64,000 nt of DNA. It comes from Dendrobium chrysotoxum. Its lineage: Eukaryota; Streptophyta; Magnoliopsida; Asparagales; Orchidaceae. A model generated the notes under the pieces. That model worked only from the letters and a program-made list of their open reading frames with translations. It ran no database searches and was not told the origin of the DNA. Where the stretch lies: contig CM034304.1 in the NCBI GenBank assembly GCA_019925795.1, positions 20,228,228 to 20,292,227 on the forward strand, written 5' to 3'. The stretch's first letter is position 1. The number at the start of each line of letters is the position of its first letter. Position numbers and translations under genes: made by a program. Of this stretch, positions 1 through 11,040 are shown piece by piece.

Positions 1-1
1 G

Positions 2-1931
2 AGAGCTCGCGCAGCCATGCGACCTTTCGGACGTCCAGTTGCTCGGCGGACAGCCCGGGCACCTGCTCGTCCTACTCCTGTTCATGTGCAGCCGGCACAC
101 CCTGTGGTTAGGCAGCCAGTGCCTAGACCACTCCCTGTTCAGCCCACTCGTCCAGCGGTTAGGCGACCAGTGCCTACCGCACCTGTGGTTCAGACTGCCC
201 TGGCCCCTCAGCGCCGGCAGGCAGTAGTTACCCCTGTTGTTACTCCGGCAGAGGCATCTCATGTTCGGGTTCCCCCTCCTTCTTCCTCTAGGAAGAGGGG
301 TGCCCAGACCGAGGCTCCTTCGCCTTCCTCCCTTCGGGTTTCAGCTTTCGCTCGACTGTCTCACCCAGAGACCCTCGAGCAGACCCCGGCACTTCCCGTA
401 CTTCCTGTTCCCCCTGTCACTCATGTAGTGGATTCAGATGTTGCTTCGTCTTCCGCCTCCGGCCTTAGGAGAAGGGCCCGGAGGAATAGAAACTGTAGAC
501 TTCGCTTGGCTGCATCCGAGGCAGATAGACAGCGGATGGCAGATTCGTTGGCTCACCAAGAGCCAGTCCAGAGGAGAGTGGTCCCCAGGCAGCGGGCACC
601 ACGACCAGTTGCAGTTTCCCCTACCCCGGACGTTACAGTTGCCCCTGAGATAGCAGCGGTTCAGGGAGGATGCTTCTCTCCACTGACACACAGTGGTGAT
701 GAGGAGGACGTCACTCGCATTGCGGCGGCCCCTCCTGTCACTACTACTTTACCACACGCTAGGGTCCCCAAGGATGATGCTGCTCGAACCCTCTCTCGGA
801 GGATTCGGAGCATTATTCGCTTAGCGCGGGGTCAAGGCCCTGTCAGTCGGGAGAGGTTACTCTACCAAATTTCTCAGGTGTCCGTTCAATTGCAGAGGCA
901 GACTGCTAGACAGAGGTACAGGTGGCAGAGATGACAGCCACTCAGGCAGCCTGTCAGTTCAGTTCCGTTGGCGAGACCACAGACAGTTGCTTCAGTTATT
1001 GGACGACGCCCACGTCGTCATGGACAGAGGCAGCAGTTGGAGCCTCCCAGACCCCAGCTCCCTTCAGTTGTAGTAGCCCCGCAGCAGTCAGTTGCCCCTA
1101 CTAGGTCCCGTCGCAGTAGATGGGTGTGGAGACGACGACAGGCAGAGTCCTCTATCGATGCAGTACAGCCAGTTCAAGCAGTTGAGCAGTTAGAGGCAGT
1201 TGTTCTTTCCAGATCAGAGGCCGTTCCGATGGTCTGTGATGCAGCGATAGATGATGATGTTGCAGTTTCTCCTGGCAGTTCACCAGTCCAGGCAGAGCCA
1301 GTCCTTAGCCCCTACGGGACCTCCTCCCCTTTGAGTCCATATGCGGAGGATTTCCATCAGACCCTCTATGAGGACGACGCACTTGAGGATGACTTACTCG
1401 AGTAGGAGTCAGATGGAGATATACCGGTGCACAGAGTATGCGTGGTTACTAGACGTGGCCACTCAGACGAGCAGATAGAGGCAGATGATGATGATGAGCA
1501 GGGAGAAGCTGAGGTAGGAGGATCTCCCCGATCAGTTGAGACAGATGCCACAGTGATACAGTTACAGACTCAGATGGCAGAGATGGCTAGGGCCATGGCA
1601 GCGATGACAGCTCAGTTGACGGCTTTGGGGGCGATGCCCCAGATGACGGGCGTAGGCACTCCTACTACGTCCAGGGACGAGCCAGTAGCACCACCCGTAC
1701 TAGCACCAGGTCCTGTAGGAGTAGACAGGGCCCAGAGAGTAGTTCCAGTGGCACCTACAGCAGTTGCTTTTATTACCCCAGTCCAGAGTCAGTCAGTTCA
1801 GTAATCAGTCGCGCAGATTCAGGATCTGATTGCCCAGAAGGTCGAGCAGGCCATTTCCTCCAGGAAGTCTGGAGAGGTAGTCAGCAGGGGGCGTCCTTAC
1901 CTAGTAGAGTATGAGCACGAGCCCTACCCCC
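2..1931 (+). pseudogene. N-terminal Pro/Arg/Gln-rich region upstream of Gag in the Tat element
   Basis: Frame 2 is open from the window edge to about 1930 except for TGA at 932, TAG at 1403 and TAA at 1802. Restoring C at the first base of each stop gives a continuous frame. The product is rich in Pro, Arg, Val and Gln, with an acidic patch around 1340-1520 (runs of D and E) and a Met/Ala/Gln-rich stretch at 1550-1640 that could form a helix. No known domain is recognised. A C run at 1925-1929 marks a frameshift, after which Gag continues in frame 1. The frame is already open at position 2, so ATG 17 may not be the true start. It may be an extended Gag N-terminus or a lineage-specific extra ORF; the sequence does not decide between these. 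Confidence 0.6.
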
Positions 1932-2967
1932 TGGTTTCGTCCCTCCTAGGTTCAGAGTCTTTGATGGGTTTGGGAACCCAAGGCAGCACGTGGCCCAGTA
2001 CCGAGCCATCTGTTGCAACATAGGAGGGAACGATGCACTGATGTTGAGACTTTTTGTCAGCAGTTTAGTTAGGGTGGCCTTTTCCTGGTACGCCGATCTC
2101 CCCAATGATTCAGTACGCATCTTTGCAGAGTTGGAGCAGTTGTTTATGCAGAGGTTTGTCAGTGCAGAGCACCGAGTTACAGTTGGAGAGCTAGTTGTGA
2201 CTAGACAGCGGCCCCGAGAGCCTCTCCCAGATTATATAGTCAGATGGAGGAACCTCAGCCTACAGTGTGAGCCCCAGTTACAGGAGCAGCATGTAGTAGA
2301 AATTTTGTTGAAGAATATAGATGGTTCGATATCACCTTATCTGAAGGGTTTCAACATCAGAACCTTTCAGAAGTTGTTGACAAAGGTGATCAGTCTGCAG
2401 GACAGCATACCCGATGCAGTCCCTCCTAAGGTTGAGAGTCAACCTTCACGTAGACCTCAGCGGCAGGAGTCGTCAGGGGCACCTCCACCTAGGAGAGGGG
2501 AGGTACACAGTACTTATGGACCAACAGATAAGGGCAAGAAGCCTTTAGTCAGTTCAGCACCACCTTAGCAGTCTCACACACCGGGCCAGTCAGCAGTGCA
2601 GTCTAGACCCTCCTGTAGGACCCCAGAGAGTCAGTAGTACCTACGGGTGAAGCTTAGTAAGGAATATCCCTTTAAAAGGGAAAGTGTGATGAAGATCTTC
2701 AAGTTCCTTACTAAGAGAAACATCTTAATATTCCCAAATAATAATAGAGTGGAAGAGGAGGGGCAGACAGAACACCCACTCTATTGTCCATTTCACAGAC
2801 ATATCGGACATATTATAGAAGACTGCTATGTGTTCAAGGACAGAGTTGAGAAGCTCATGGCTAGTGGGCAGATCCACCTACAGGATAGCGACCTGGTTCA
2901 GCCCAAGGGCAAGACACCTCAGACAGTTCAGATGATCTCGGGCTCCAGTAGTTGTAGTGACAGCTAG
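1932..2967 (+). pseudogene. gag: Gag of Tat-lineage Ty3/gypsy element (broken)
   Basis: The frame-1 translation resembles the retrotransposon Gag domain. A block of the type FDGFGNPRQHVAQYRA near 1960-2010 is followed by LFVSSLVRVAFSWYADLP (about 2050-2105), a FMQRFV motif and a LPDYIVRWRNLS motif near 2230-2260. A knuckle-like CPFHRHIGHIIEDCYVFKD lies at about 2788-2845, with the C-x2-H-x3-GH-x4-C spacing seen in Tat-group Gag. Stops TAG at 2566, 2635 and 2965 interrupt the frame; each fits CAG to TAG. Gag would coat the RNA genome in virus-like particles. The domain assignment is by eye from family knowledge. Confidence 0.8.
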
Positions 2968-5837
2968 AGTGGCAGACAGAGCAGTCGTAGCAGATCACCC
3001 AGAGGTTTTGAGGGAGAGTGGCAGCTAGCACTCTCTCGGAAGATGAAGCAGATGATCCGGCAGACAGTTCAGAGTTCAGAGGCAATTGAGAGGAGGCCTA
3101 CCCAGGCCAAGTCGATAGTTGCCAGCCCAGTTTCTTTGCCAGCACCTTTTTCTTCTTCTGTTTCTGTTGTAGTGCCTACAGAGCACATTACTTTTCCTAT
3201 TTTATGTAATAAAAATATATATGAAAAGGAAAATTTTGTTGTAACTTCTGAGGGGAAGACGGGACGCCTTCCAGCACTTACGCTGAAGGATTTCGTTCTC
3301 CCTTCCACTGATGATGAAATAATAGAAGAAGGTGATTCTGGCTACTTCTGGTGTGCTGTTCCTGCTTTTATTTCTTCTAGCACTCGCTCTTTCAATATTT
3401 TACATGTTTCTTGTGATGATTCTGTATGTGATGAAGAGTCTGAGTGTGATGAGGAACCGGTCTTTATGATTCTGGAGGGTGGTTATTACATGGATTCAGA
3501 AGATGAATCTGAGAACCCACTCCAGTCACTTTCCTTGGAGCCAACACATGCCATCACCGCTGAACCAAGTGAATCTCCTGTCAAAGATGACTCAATACAG
3601 GAAGTTCACTTGCGTTCAGGGAAGGTTCTTCCACCTAGAATGGCTAAGAATACCAACGAAAAAGATAAGAACATTGTTACCCAGCAGGACGATCCTATCC
3701 CTTCCTCCCAAGAGCAGTCTAAGGAGAAAGGGAAAGGCCCTCAGCTGGATGTTAATTACAATGTGTTGGCTCATTTAAGAAAAATTCCTGCCCTTCTCAG
3801 TGTCTATGACGCTTTGATGATGTCTTCTGACTTGAGAGAGACCCTGGTAAAAGCACTACTCGAACCAGAGTCCTATCAAGCCTTCTTTGCTTCCGAATCT
3901 GTTGGAGATGCATGCCTTTTGAGAGAGATGCCATGCATTACCTTTTCAGATCGCGATCTCCTCTTGGGTACCTCTGATCACAATCGTCCTTTGTATGTCA
4001 CCGCTGAAGTCAATGGTTATGAGTTGAACAGGGTCCTCATTGACCAAGGAGCTTCAGTAAACATCCTGAGTTATGAAACTCTGAAGAGCCTCTCCTTGGG
4101 TCATCTGAAGTTAACCTATGATAAGATTATGTTAAAAGGCTTCAATGACCAAGGACAGCATGCCCTAGGGTCTATCACCCTGCCCCTGAAGTTTGAAAAT
4201 TTCCTTACTGAGGCGAAGTTTCATGTGATCGAGGCCGATACTTCATACAGGGCTCTCTTAGGAAGGCCCCGGATTCATGAGTATGGAATGGTGCCCTCTA
4301 CCCTGCACCAATGTATGAAGTATATGAGGAATGAAGTCGAGTACTCCATTCCCGGGGATACCCAACCCTTTTCCGTGCACGAGATCTCTATTTACGATGA
4401 TGCTGAGCATTACATACCTCGTAAGAAGAGTAAACCTCCTTCTGCCCAGTCACCAGTGACACCTGTCAGTACTGTACAGGGTCCTGTACAGCTACCTGTG
4501 CGAGGTCTAACACAGGTTAGTATTGAAGCAGATACCGCCACTGCAGATCCTGTTAGATCTCCTTTCAAATTTGCAGTTGGGCACGATGTTCCCCCTAGTA
4601 GAGGTAGGGGAGAGCGAGGTAGAGGTAGAGGTAGAGGATCGACTCGCCCGCCTCGAAACTATGACACTCAAATTCCTCCTCCCTCATATCTTTACGCTTC
4701 TCCTTTGACTGTCGAGTCCGACTCCTCTGACGATGAGATGATTATTACTCCTCATCGCTCAGCTCCCTCACCAGCCCTGGACTTCACTGATTATAGTTCA
4801 CTACCTACGTTTTGTAGGTACCAGATACCTGAGGGTGGTTTGGTTATTGACAGTGGTTCAGACGAGGAAGTAGACCCCCGACGTCAGATCACTAGTCAAC
4901 AATCCCTTTCTCATCAGATACGTGGAGTAAGAGTTGAGGAGTCTCACCAAAGATCTTTGGTCACCCCCTCCACTAGTGATGGTGGTACACTACAAGTTAG
5001 AGGTCGCCCTCCGCCTCCTCTGTATGAAACCTTTGTGCCACCACGAGCTAGTGAGTGTGCCTCGTTATCCCATAGTGTAGGTGCCCCACTGGGTCCTGAG
5101 AGTCAGGGTTCAACAGAGACCGCTATGGATAACAAGGTCACAACTGCCCCTCATTATTTTTCCCCTTTCGTGGAGGACTGTGTAGAGCAGGGTGCAGTTA
5201 TCTCAACTTGGTCAGATGAACAAGCTCTACGACAGGCTCGTATTTGGCGGACCGATATGCCTCAGACTAAGCAAGGTTTAGGTTATGTCGAGCAAAGCTC
5301 ACCTAGCCATGCTAACATTCAAACGGTTTCCCACTCATATCCGGTTGTTTCTCTTACCGATAAAGAAGACCCGGATGATGACGAGGATAGAGTACTTGAT
5401 GCCCCTCAAGAGTTTGAAGATGGCATCACTTCTGCCATGGACGAACTGTGTGAGGTAAACTTAGGCACTGAATCAGATCCTAGACCTATTTTTTATAGTG
5501 TCTTGTTATATGACTCAGAGGCTCAAGAATACATCGAGCTACTCTCAGAGTTTAGAGATTGCTTTGCCTGGAGCTACACTGAGATGCCTGGTCTAAACCC
5601 AGATGTAGCAGTCCATAAACTAGCCATTAAGCCTGATGCAGTCCCTATTAAGCAAGCACCTCGTAGGATGAGGTTGGAGATAGAACAACAGGTGATCGCT
5701 GAAACTAAGAAGCTCATAGAGGCCGGTTTCATTTATGAAGAGAAGTACCCTACTTGGCTTGCCAATATTGTTCCAGTCCGAAAGAAGAACGGGCAGATTC
5801 GTGTCTGTATCGACTTTCGTGATTTAAACAAGGCATG
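2968..5837 (+). pseudogene. pol: Protease, long linker with RGG box, and N-terminal reverse transcriptase of the Tat element
   Basis: A long frame-1 stretch is open from 2968, with the first ATG at 3043. Aspartic protease lies around residues 320-430 counted from that ATG: the active-site segment LIDQGASVNIL has D334 at 4042, and a LLGRPRIH segment follows. After it comes a linker of about 400 residues, low in complexity. It holds an RG-rich box (4594-4640, RGRGERGRGRGRG) and acidic patches. RT begins near 5560 with EMPGLNP and continues to VCIDFRDLNKAC at 5806-5835. A missing base near 5838 moves RT into frame 0. DQG in place of the common DTG/DSG is a variant at the second active-site position. 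An in-frame linker of this size between protease and RT is longer than in most Ty3/gypsy elements. Confidence 0.8.
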
Positions 5838-6950
5838 CTTAAGGATGATTTTCCTCTTCCTATCCCCGAGCTTATGGTGGATATAGCATCATCCCATAGC
5901 ATTTTCTCCTTCATGGATGATTCATCTAGTTACAACCAGATAAAGATGGACCCCGAGGAGGAGAAGTTTACTGCATTTCGTACACCTATAGGTGTATTTT
6001 ACTACAAGGTGATGCCCTTTGGTCTCAAGAATGCTGGGGCCACTTATTAACGTGCTATGACTGTTATCTTCGATGAGATGATACACGAGCAAGTTGAATG
6101 CTATGTGGATGATCTGGTAGTCAAAAGCAAGGTCCGTGGAGATCACCTTCGAGATCTATGAATCATTTTTGAACGCCTACGCAAATATGATTTGAAAATA
6201 AATCCTCTGAAATGCGCATTTGGAGTTAGTGCAGGAAAGTTTCTAGGGTTTATAGTTCGCTACCGTGGCATTGAGATTGATCCTTCCATGATCAAAGCCA
6301 TAGTAGATCTAAAACACCCTAAAAGCCTTACCCAGCTAAGGTCTTTCCAAGAAAAGCTAGCCTTCCTGCGGAGATTTATCTCCAACCTGTCTGGTAGGTG
6401 TCACCCCTTTGCTGCCCTAGCAAAGAAAGACGCTCGCTTTCACTGGGATGAGCGTTGTCAGGAGGCCTTTGAGAGTATAAAGTGCTACCTGATAAACCCC
6501 CCTGTTTTAGCTACACCCATCCCAGGGAGGCCGCTAATTCTCTACACTACGGCCCTGGATGAGTCCTTGGGTGCATTATTGGCTCAGGAGAATGAGGAAG
6601 GCAAGGAGAATGCCTTGTACTACCTCAGTAGACGGTTGATACCCGCAGAGCTGAAGTACCCCGCGATGGAAAAGCAGTGTTTAGCTTTGATCTTCGCGGT
6701 ACAGAAGCTTAGGCATTATATGCTTTCACATAAAATCAACCTAATCTCTCGAGTCAACCCCTTGCAGTATCTGATGACCCGTCCGACCCTCTCAGGTCAT
6801 CTGGCACGATGGTCTATGATCCTACTATAGTTTGACATCACTTTTGTCCCTCAACGGGCCGTCAAAGGACAGGCTCTAGCTGATTTTCTTGCTGCTCACC
6901 TGATCCCTGCAGACTCCCCACTCAATAATGAGCTGCCTGACGAGCTAATC
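5835..6950 (+). pseudogene. pol: Reverse transcriptase and first RNase H of the Tat element (broken)
   Basis: Frame 0 gives the RT core: FSFMDDSSSYNQIKM (5911-5945), MPFGLKNAGATY before TAA 6048, and the catalytic CYVDDLVVKS near 6100-6129. The thumb and connection segment is LKINPLKCAFGV. A first RNase H-like domain follows (6530-6730: LYTTALDESLGALLAQ, then YLSRRL, YPAMEKQCLAL). The stops are TAA 6048 (CAA), TGA 6159 (CGA) and TAG 6828 (CAG); the parent codons are inferred from the conserved residues Q, R and Q at those places. DESLG where active Ty3 RNases H have a catalytic Asp suggests, as is usual in Tat, that this first RNase H has degenerated. Confidence 0.85.
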
Positions 6951-7470
6951 ATGAGTGTGGATGAGCAGGAGTCCCCTACTTGGGAGTTTTACTTTGACGG
7001 TGCGTCATCCGTTAGAGCCTTGAGCCCGAATGAAGCTCCTATAGTTAGGGTAGGTCTGGGCCTCATTTTCGTATCCCCTGAAGGTCACACTCTGAGATAT
7101 TCCTACAGTCTTTCAGAACCTCGTACCAATAATGAAGCTGAGTATGAAGCTCTAATTTTAGGACTAGAGTTGGCCATTCAGATGAATGTCATGCGGGTGA
7201 AAATCTTTGGAGACTCACAACTGATTATAAATTAAGTAGCGGGAGTCTACAAAGTACTTAAGCCGGAGCTCTTGCCCTATCACAACAAAGCAATGGAGCT
7301 CTTGTGTTTGATTCCTGAAGTGACCTTAGCTAAAATCCCTAGATCTGCCAATGGCAAGGCAGATACATTAGCTAAGTTAGCAAAGGAACTGGCTGACCCA
7401 ACTGGCAACCCACTGTCTATCATTGTCCAGTGCCGTCAAGCCCTATGCCCCGCAGACCTGTCTTCTCCCG
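6951..7470 (+). pseudogene. pol: Second, archaeal-type RNase H of the Tat element
   Basis: The D-E-D-D set of RNase H is visible in order: FYFDGASS (about 6990), NNEAEYEAL (about 7130), FGDSQLIIN (about 7205-7233) and SANGKADTLAKLA (about 7345-7385). A TAA at 7233 replaces an expected CAA. This domain is additional to the RT-linked RNase H at 6530-6730. A captured archaeal-type or plant-type RNase H between RT-RH and integrase is the hallmark of the Tat lineage. Its presumed role is removal of RNA from the RNA-DNA hybrid, taking over from the decayed first domain. All four catalytic acids survive; only the stop inactivates it. Confidence 0.8.
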
Positions 7471-7499
7471 ATCAGACCCTCACAGTGTTCTCAATTGAG

Positions 7500-8761
7500 G
7501 AAGAATCAGACTGGAGAGTACCCTTTATAGAGTATTTGAAGCATGGCAGGCTTCCAGATGATAGATCTCTTGCTGCCCAGATCAGAAAGAGAGCCCTATC
7601 ATTCACTTATGTGAACGACACCTTGTATCGACACTCTTTCGACCAAATGTGGTTGCGTTGCCTCAACAACGAGGAGGCTCGCAAGGTCATGGGCGAGATA
7701 CATGAAGGTCTTTGCGGTGCTCACTAGTCCGGACCAAAAATGAAACGCAGAGTTAAACGCCTTGGTTACTATTGGCCGACTATGATCCGTGATTGCATGG
7801 AGCACGCTAGAAAGTGCCATCAGTGCCAAATTCATGGCACGGTGATTCACCAACCCCCTAATCCGCTGCACCCTACCGTATCATCTTGGCCATTAGAGGG
7901 CTGGGGCACAGATGAAGTGGGTCCTATCGACCCTCCTTCCTCTAAGGGTCATAGGTTCATTTTGGCTGCCACTGATTACTTCTCTAAGTGGGCAGAGGCT
8001 GTGCCACTTAAGGAAGTCAAATCAGAAGATGTGATGCGTTTCTTTCATGATCATATTGTCTATCGCTTTGGTGTCCCGCGCCGTATCATTTCAGATAATG
8101 GCTCGTTATTTAGAAGCACCAAAATTGCCAGATTTGCCCGCTGCCATAACATCAATTGGCGATACTCTTTAATTTACTATCCCAAGGCCAATGGCTTGGC
8201 GGAGGCATTCAATAAGACTCTCGTGCAATTAATAAGAAAAATCTTGGTTGCAAACAAACGAGAGTGGCACGATAGACTTCCCGAAGCACTATGGGCCTAT
8301 AGGACTACATACCGTACTCCTACTCAGTCTACCCCATATGCTTTGGCTTTCATGGTCGAGGCCGTCCTCCCACTTGAGGTCGAGCTCCCCTCGTTGCGTG
8401 TGGCAGTCAGCCACAATCTTTCCCACGAAGATAATGCCCGACTACGGATGGAAGAGCTTGATGGTTTAGAAGAGCTTCGCCTACAAGCTTATCAGAACCT
8501 CAAACTATACCAGGCACGTATGGCTCGATCACATGATCGCGTTGTCCGACCCCGTGCTTTTCGGGTTGGTGAGTTGGTCCTTATTTACGCAGACCTATCA
8601 TTTCGCGCCGTCGCTGAAGTGGTAAGTTCAAGCCTGTCTGGGAAGGCCCCTTTGCTGTGGAGCAAGTCTACGAATGTGGTGCCTATCTACTCATTGATGC
8701 CAATGGTGTTCGCCCTATGCCTGTCATCAACGGGCAGTACTTGAAAAAGTATTATGCCTGA
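7500..8761 (+). pseudogene. pol: Integrase of the Tat element (one stop, one frameshift)
   Basis: The HHCC zinc region is spread over about 7690-7835 and ends in CHQCQ. The DDE core has D in GTDEVGPI (7911), D in ISDNGSLF (about 8095) and E in GLAEAFNKT (about 8200), so all three catalytic acids are intact. TAG at 7725 replaces an expected CAG just before SGPKMKRR. Near 8615 one base moves the frame: the conserved GKFKPVWEGPFAVEQVY and the C-terminal LKKYYA followed by TGA 8759-8761 are read in frame 1, while frame 0 runs on to a chance stop at 8744. The C-terminus has no chromodomain, as expected for Tat rather than chromoviruses. Confidence 0.85.
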
Positions 8762-9600
8762 GTTCGCTTTTCGAGAGGGAGGGGGTCTCCCTACCGCCTA
8801 TAAATACTCCCCTGTATATGTACCCCCTTTGGAGGGGCTTCCTCACTTTTTGGCAGTCTGTGTGGCCACGACGATTTGTCCTCTACCACATGATGTTTGT
8901 TACGAGAAGTATGAGGCTATCCTTATGGGTGATGAGGCGAGATGATATGATTCATACACTGACATAAACTCTAGTCTCTATCATATCCCTTGTCTGAACT
9001 CTTCTAGGCCAGATCTTGACCCATATCAGTCCAAATACATATCCAAGTTCTATTTTCAATGGTGGAATCTTTAAATGTAACGTGTAAAATTTCTAAAAGA
9101 AAGACTAATCTGAGAAAAGTCTGAGAGCTTGAAACACGAAGTAAATTTTTGAGCGAATTTTTCCTTAGAAAGTACGGAACTTATTTTTCCTAATGAAAGA
9201 TTTACCCCTGTCTTCTTTAGAAAATGAAGTAATTAGTGGTTGACTCCTCTAAGCGCTTGAAGGAAAATTATAATGATTCAAAGAAAAATGTATGCCTTCT
9301 CTCTCATCCCTCGCTTGTGATGATTTCCTATTTTGAACTAAAGTCTATATCAAATTGAAATTAGATTTAGAGACGCATATTTTCCCAATCATCTTGCAGT
9401 TTTCTATCTCATAGGCGTCTTTCGCACGCTGATGAATCTATCTCATAATTTTCTTATTCAAGTCGTTCATTCTTATCATAAGATTGGATTTGCTTTATGG
9501 ATTCTTCTTCCTTGCACGAGAGAGTGAGTTTTCTTCTCTCATGTTTGGAAGATAATCTCACAACTGAGAAAGTTTTCTTTTAGGGATTTAGAAAGGAAGC
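8762..9600 (+). other. Tat element 3' non-coding region with purine tract and TATA-like box
   Basis: No gene is seen. A purine tract (GAGAGGGAGGGGG, 8773-8785) follows the pol stop closely, and TATAAATA stands at 8799-8806. The tract is followed by TCTCCC, not TG, so it is not a convincing LTR junction. The 31-bp phrase at 8862-8892 recurs at 12044-12074. The remainder is AT-rich and anonymous. Confidence 0.5.
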
Positions 9601-9610
9601 CAATTACAAA

Positions 9611-9800
9611 ATCAAAGATACACGAAGTGTATCAAACAATGAAAAGATGCGCAGTGCGCCAAAAAATCAAAGATACACAAAGTGTATCAAAAGTGGAAAG
9701 TTGCACAAAATGCGCCACAAAGTCAAGGATACACAAAGTGTATCAAGTAATTAAAAGATGCGCAGTGCGTCAAACCAAGTTGAGAGGCTCAAAATGAGCC
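9611..9800. repeat. Palindromic tandem repeat array, about 55-bp period
   Basis: Three units each begin with a palindrome GATACAC-xAA-GTGTATC at 9617-9633, 9672-9688 and 9728-9744 (spacings 55 and 56). Between them stands a second palindrome GCGCA-G-TGCGC (9649-9659; near copies at about 9701-9716 and 9760-9770). The array closes with a third, different palindrome, GGCTC-AAAAT-GAGCC, at 9786-9800. Spacers are A-rich. No ORF is present. It lies in the long 3' non-coding part of the Tat element. Confidence 0.85.
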
Positions 9801-11040
9801 CAAAATGAATAAGTAAATGGCTTCCCTTTCTTGTAAATCTCTAAGTCTCAGAAAATCCATACCCCTTGATAGTTGTGATACTTGAGTTTGAAAATCATGA
9901 TTTTGGATTCATCATCGTGCAAGGATATTCTATTAGATATAAAATATTTCCATGCAAGAAGATTGAGAAGATTCAGTTTCTCTCTCTAATTTACACCCTT
10001 TTGAGTTAAATATTTATTCAAAATATATAAGAGAGAAAGCCCAGCTTAGCTTGTAGGGAGCTTAAGCTGGGTTAGCAAAATTTAAATCCCTAACCTTCTC
10101 GGGTCTAGATGGAGTCAACCCATATTGCTAAACTTTCTGAACCTTTTCTAAGGTTCAAGATGATTCAGAGGTTAATTTTTCATTTCTAAAAATAATCCTT
10201 TCACTCTCTGATGAAATTTTCACTCTTTAGGAAATGTATGAATCAGACTTATCTTAGATTAATTGGTGAGTGCTTAAACATCTCTTAGTGGCCACACTAT
10301 TGAGTTTGTTTAAATGCTTGCCCTATTCTTTTAAAAATTCGTGCACAAAAATATTTTTTGACCCCACCATCTGATTATGGACCACTCTTAAGGACTGATA
10401 AGAGTCTCGCGTTTATTGTACATTCCTCTTCTGAGTTCTGATTATTTGGGAGTTTCCCCCTCTCTGTTCCCCCAGTTTCACTTGGTGCTCCCAAGTGTGG
10501 TCTAGAATATGAAAACCAATTCAGACTCCTTTTGTACTGGGTCCATACCAACCTATGCTAGCTAGGGATGGTAATGTTGATCCACTATCCTAATCTAAAT
10601 TTCATTCACATATAAATCGTGTTCTGATTGTGCCCCCAGTTTTATTCATGTGGCGAATATGGCCTGGGTTATCAAAGCCAATCCTATCTCCCTCTTTGAG
10701 TTCCAATCATTAGAGGATGTCTCATACTAGGAGTAACGTACGGATATGGTAAACGTTCCCTCTACCCGGTGTTATCTTCGACAGTACGAGACATATGTAG
10801 TCTATGATTATGAACATATAAAGAAAATATGCACATATACAATAAAAGAGGGAAGCTTTTAGTAGAGCAAAATCGGTTGCCCTATCACAGGAGGAACCCG
10901 GTAATACTCTCTAAGAGCTCGAATTCCCCAAAGTTTTTCTTTTCTTCTCCTACGAAGCGTCTGAGTGATCGCTTCAAGGATGAGTTTACACTTATGATTA
11001 TTATGGTCTTTTACAACCATGATAGTCTTTGTTTGTGGTG
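9801..11040. other. Anonymous non-coding DNA of the Tat 3' region
   Basis: Searched on both strands. There are only short open frames (for example 10829-11065, + strand) with no recognisable motif. No repeat clear enough to define was seen. Confidence 0.4.

Larger units (their letters stand above)
1..8761 (+). mobile_element. Ty3/gypsy retrotransposon, Tat lineage, internal coding region (5' end outside window)
   Basis: Domain order on one strand is Gag with a CxxH..GH..C-type knuckle (about 1932-2967), aspartic protease near 4042, RT (5560-6400), RNase H (6500-6800), a second RNase H of archaeal type (6980-7380) and integrase (7640-8761). Integrase last and a second, archaeal-type RNase H are features of the Tat group (Tat, Ogre, Retand). 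The reading frame moves from frame 2 to frame 1 near 1930, to frame 0 near 5835 and back to frame 1 near 8615. About eleven stops interrupt it, so the copy is dead. The 5' LTR and primer site lie before position 1. The 3' LTR start could not be fixed because there is no second LTR to compare. Confidence 0.9.

Noticed and set aside
8773..8785. Purine tract after Tat integrase as the 3' LTR junction
   Set aside because: Followed by TCTCCC instead of TG, and a long repeat-bearing 3' non-coding region is expected before the LTR in Tat elements.
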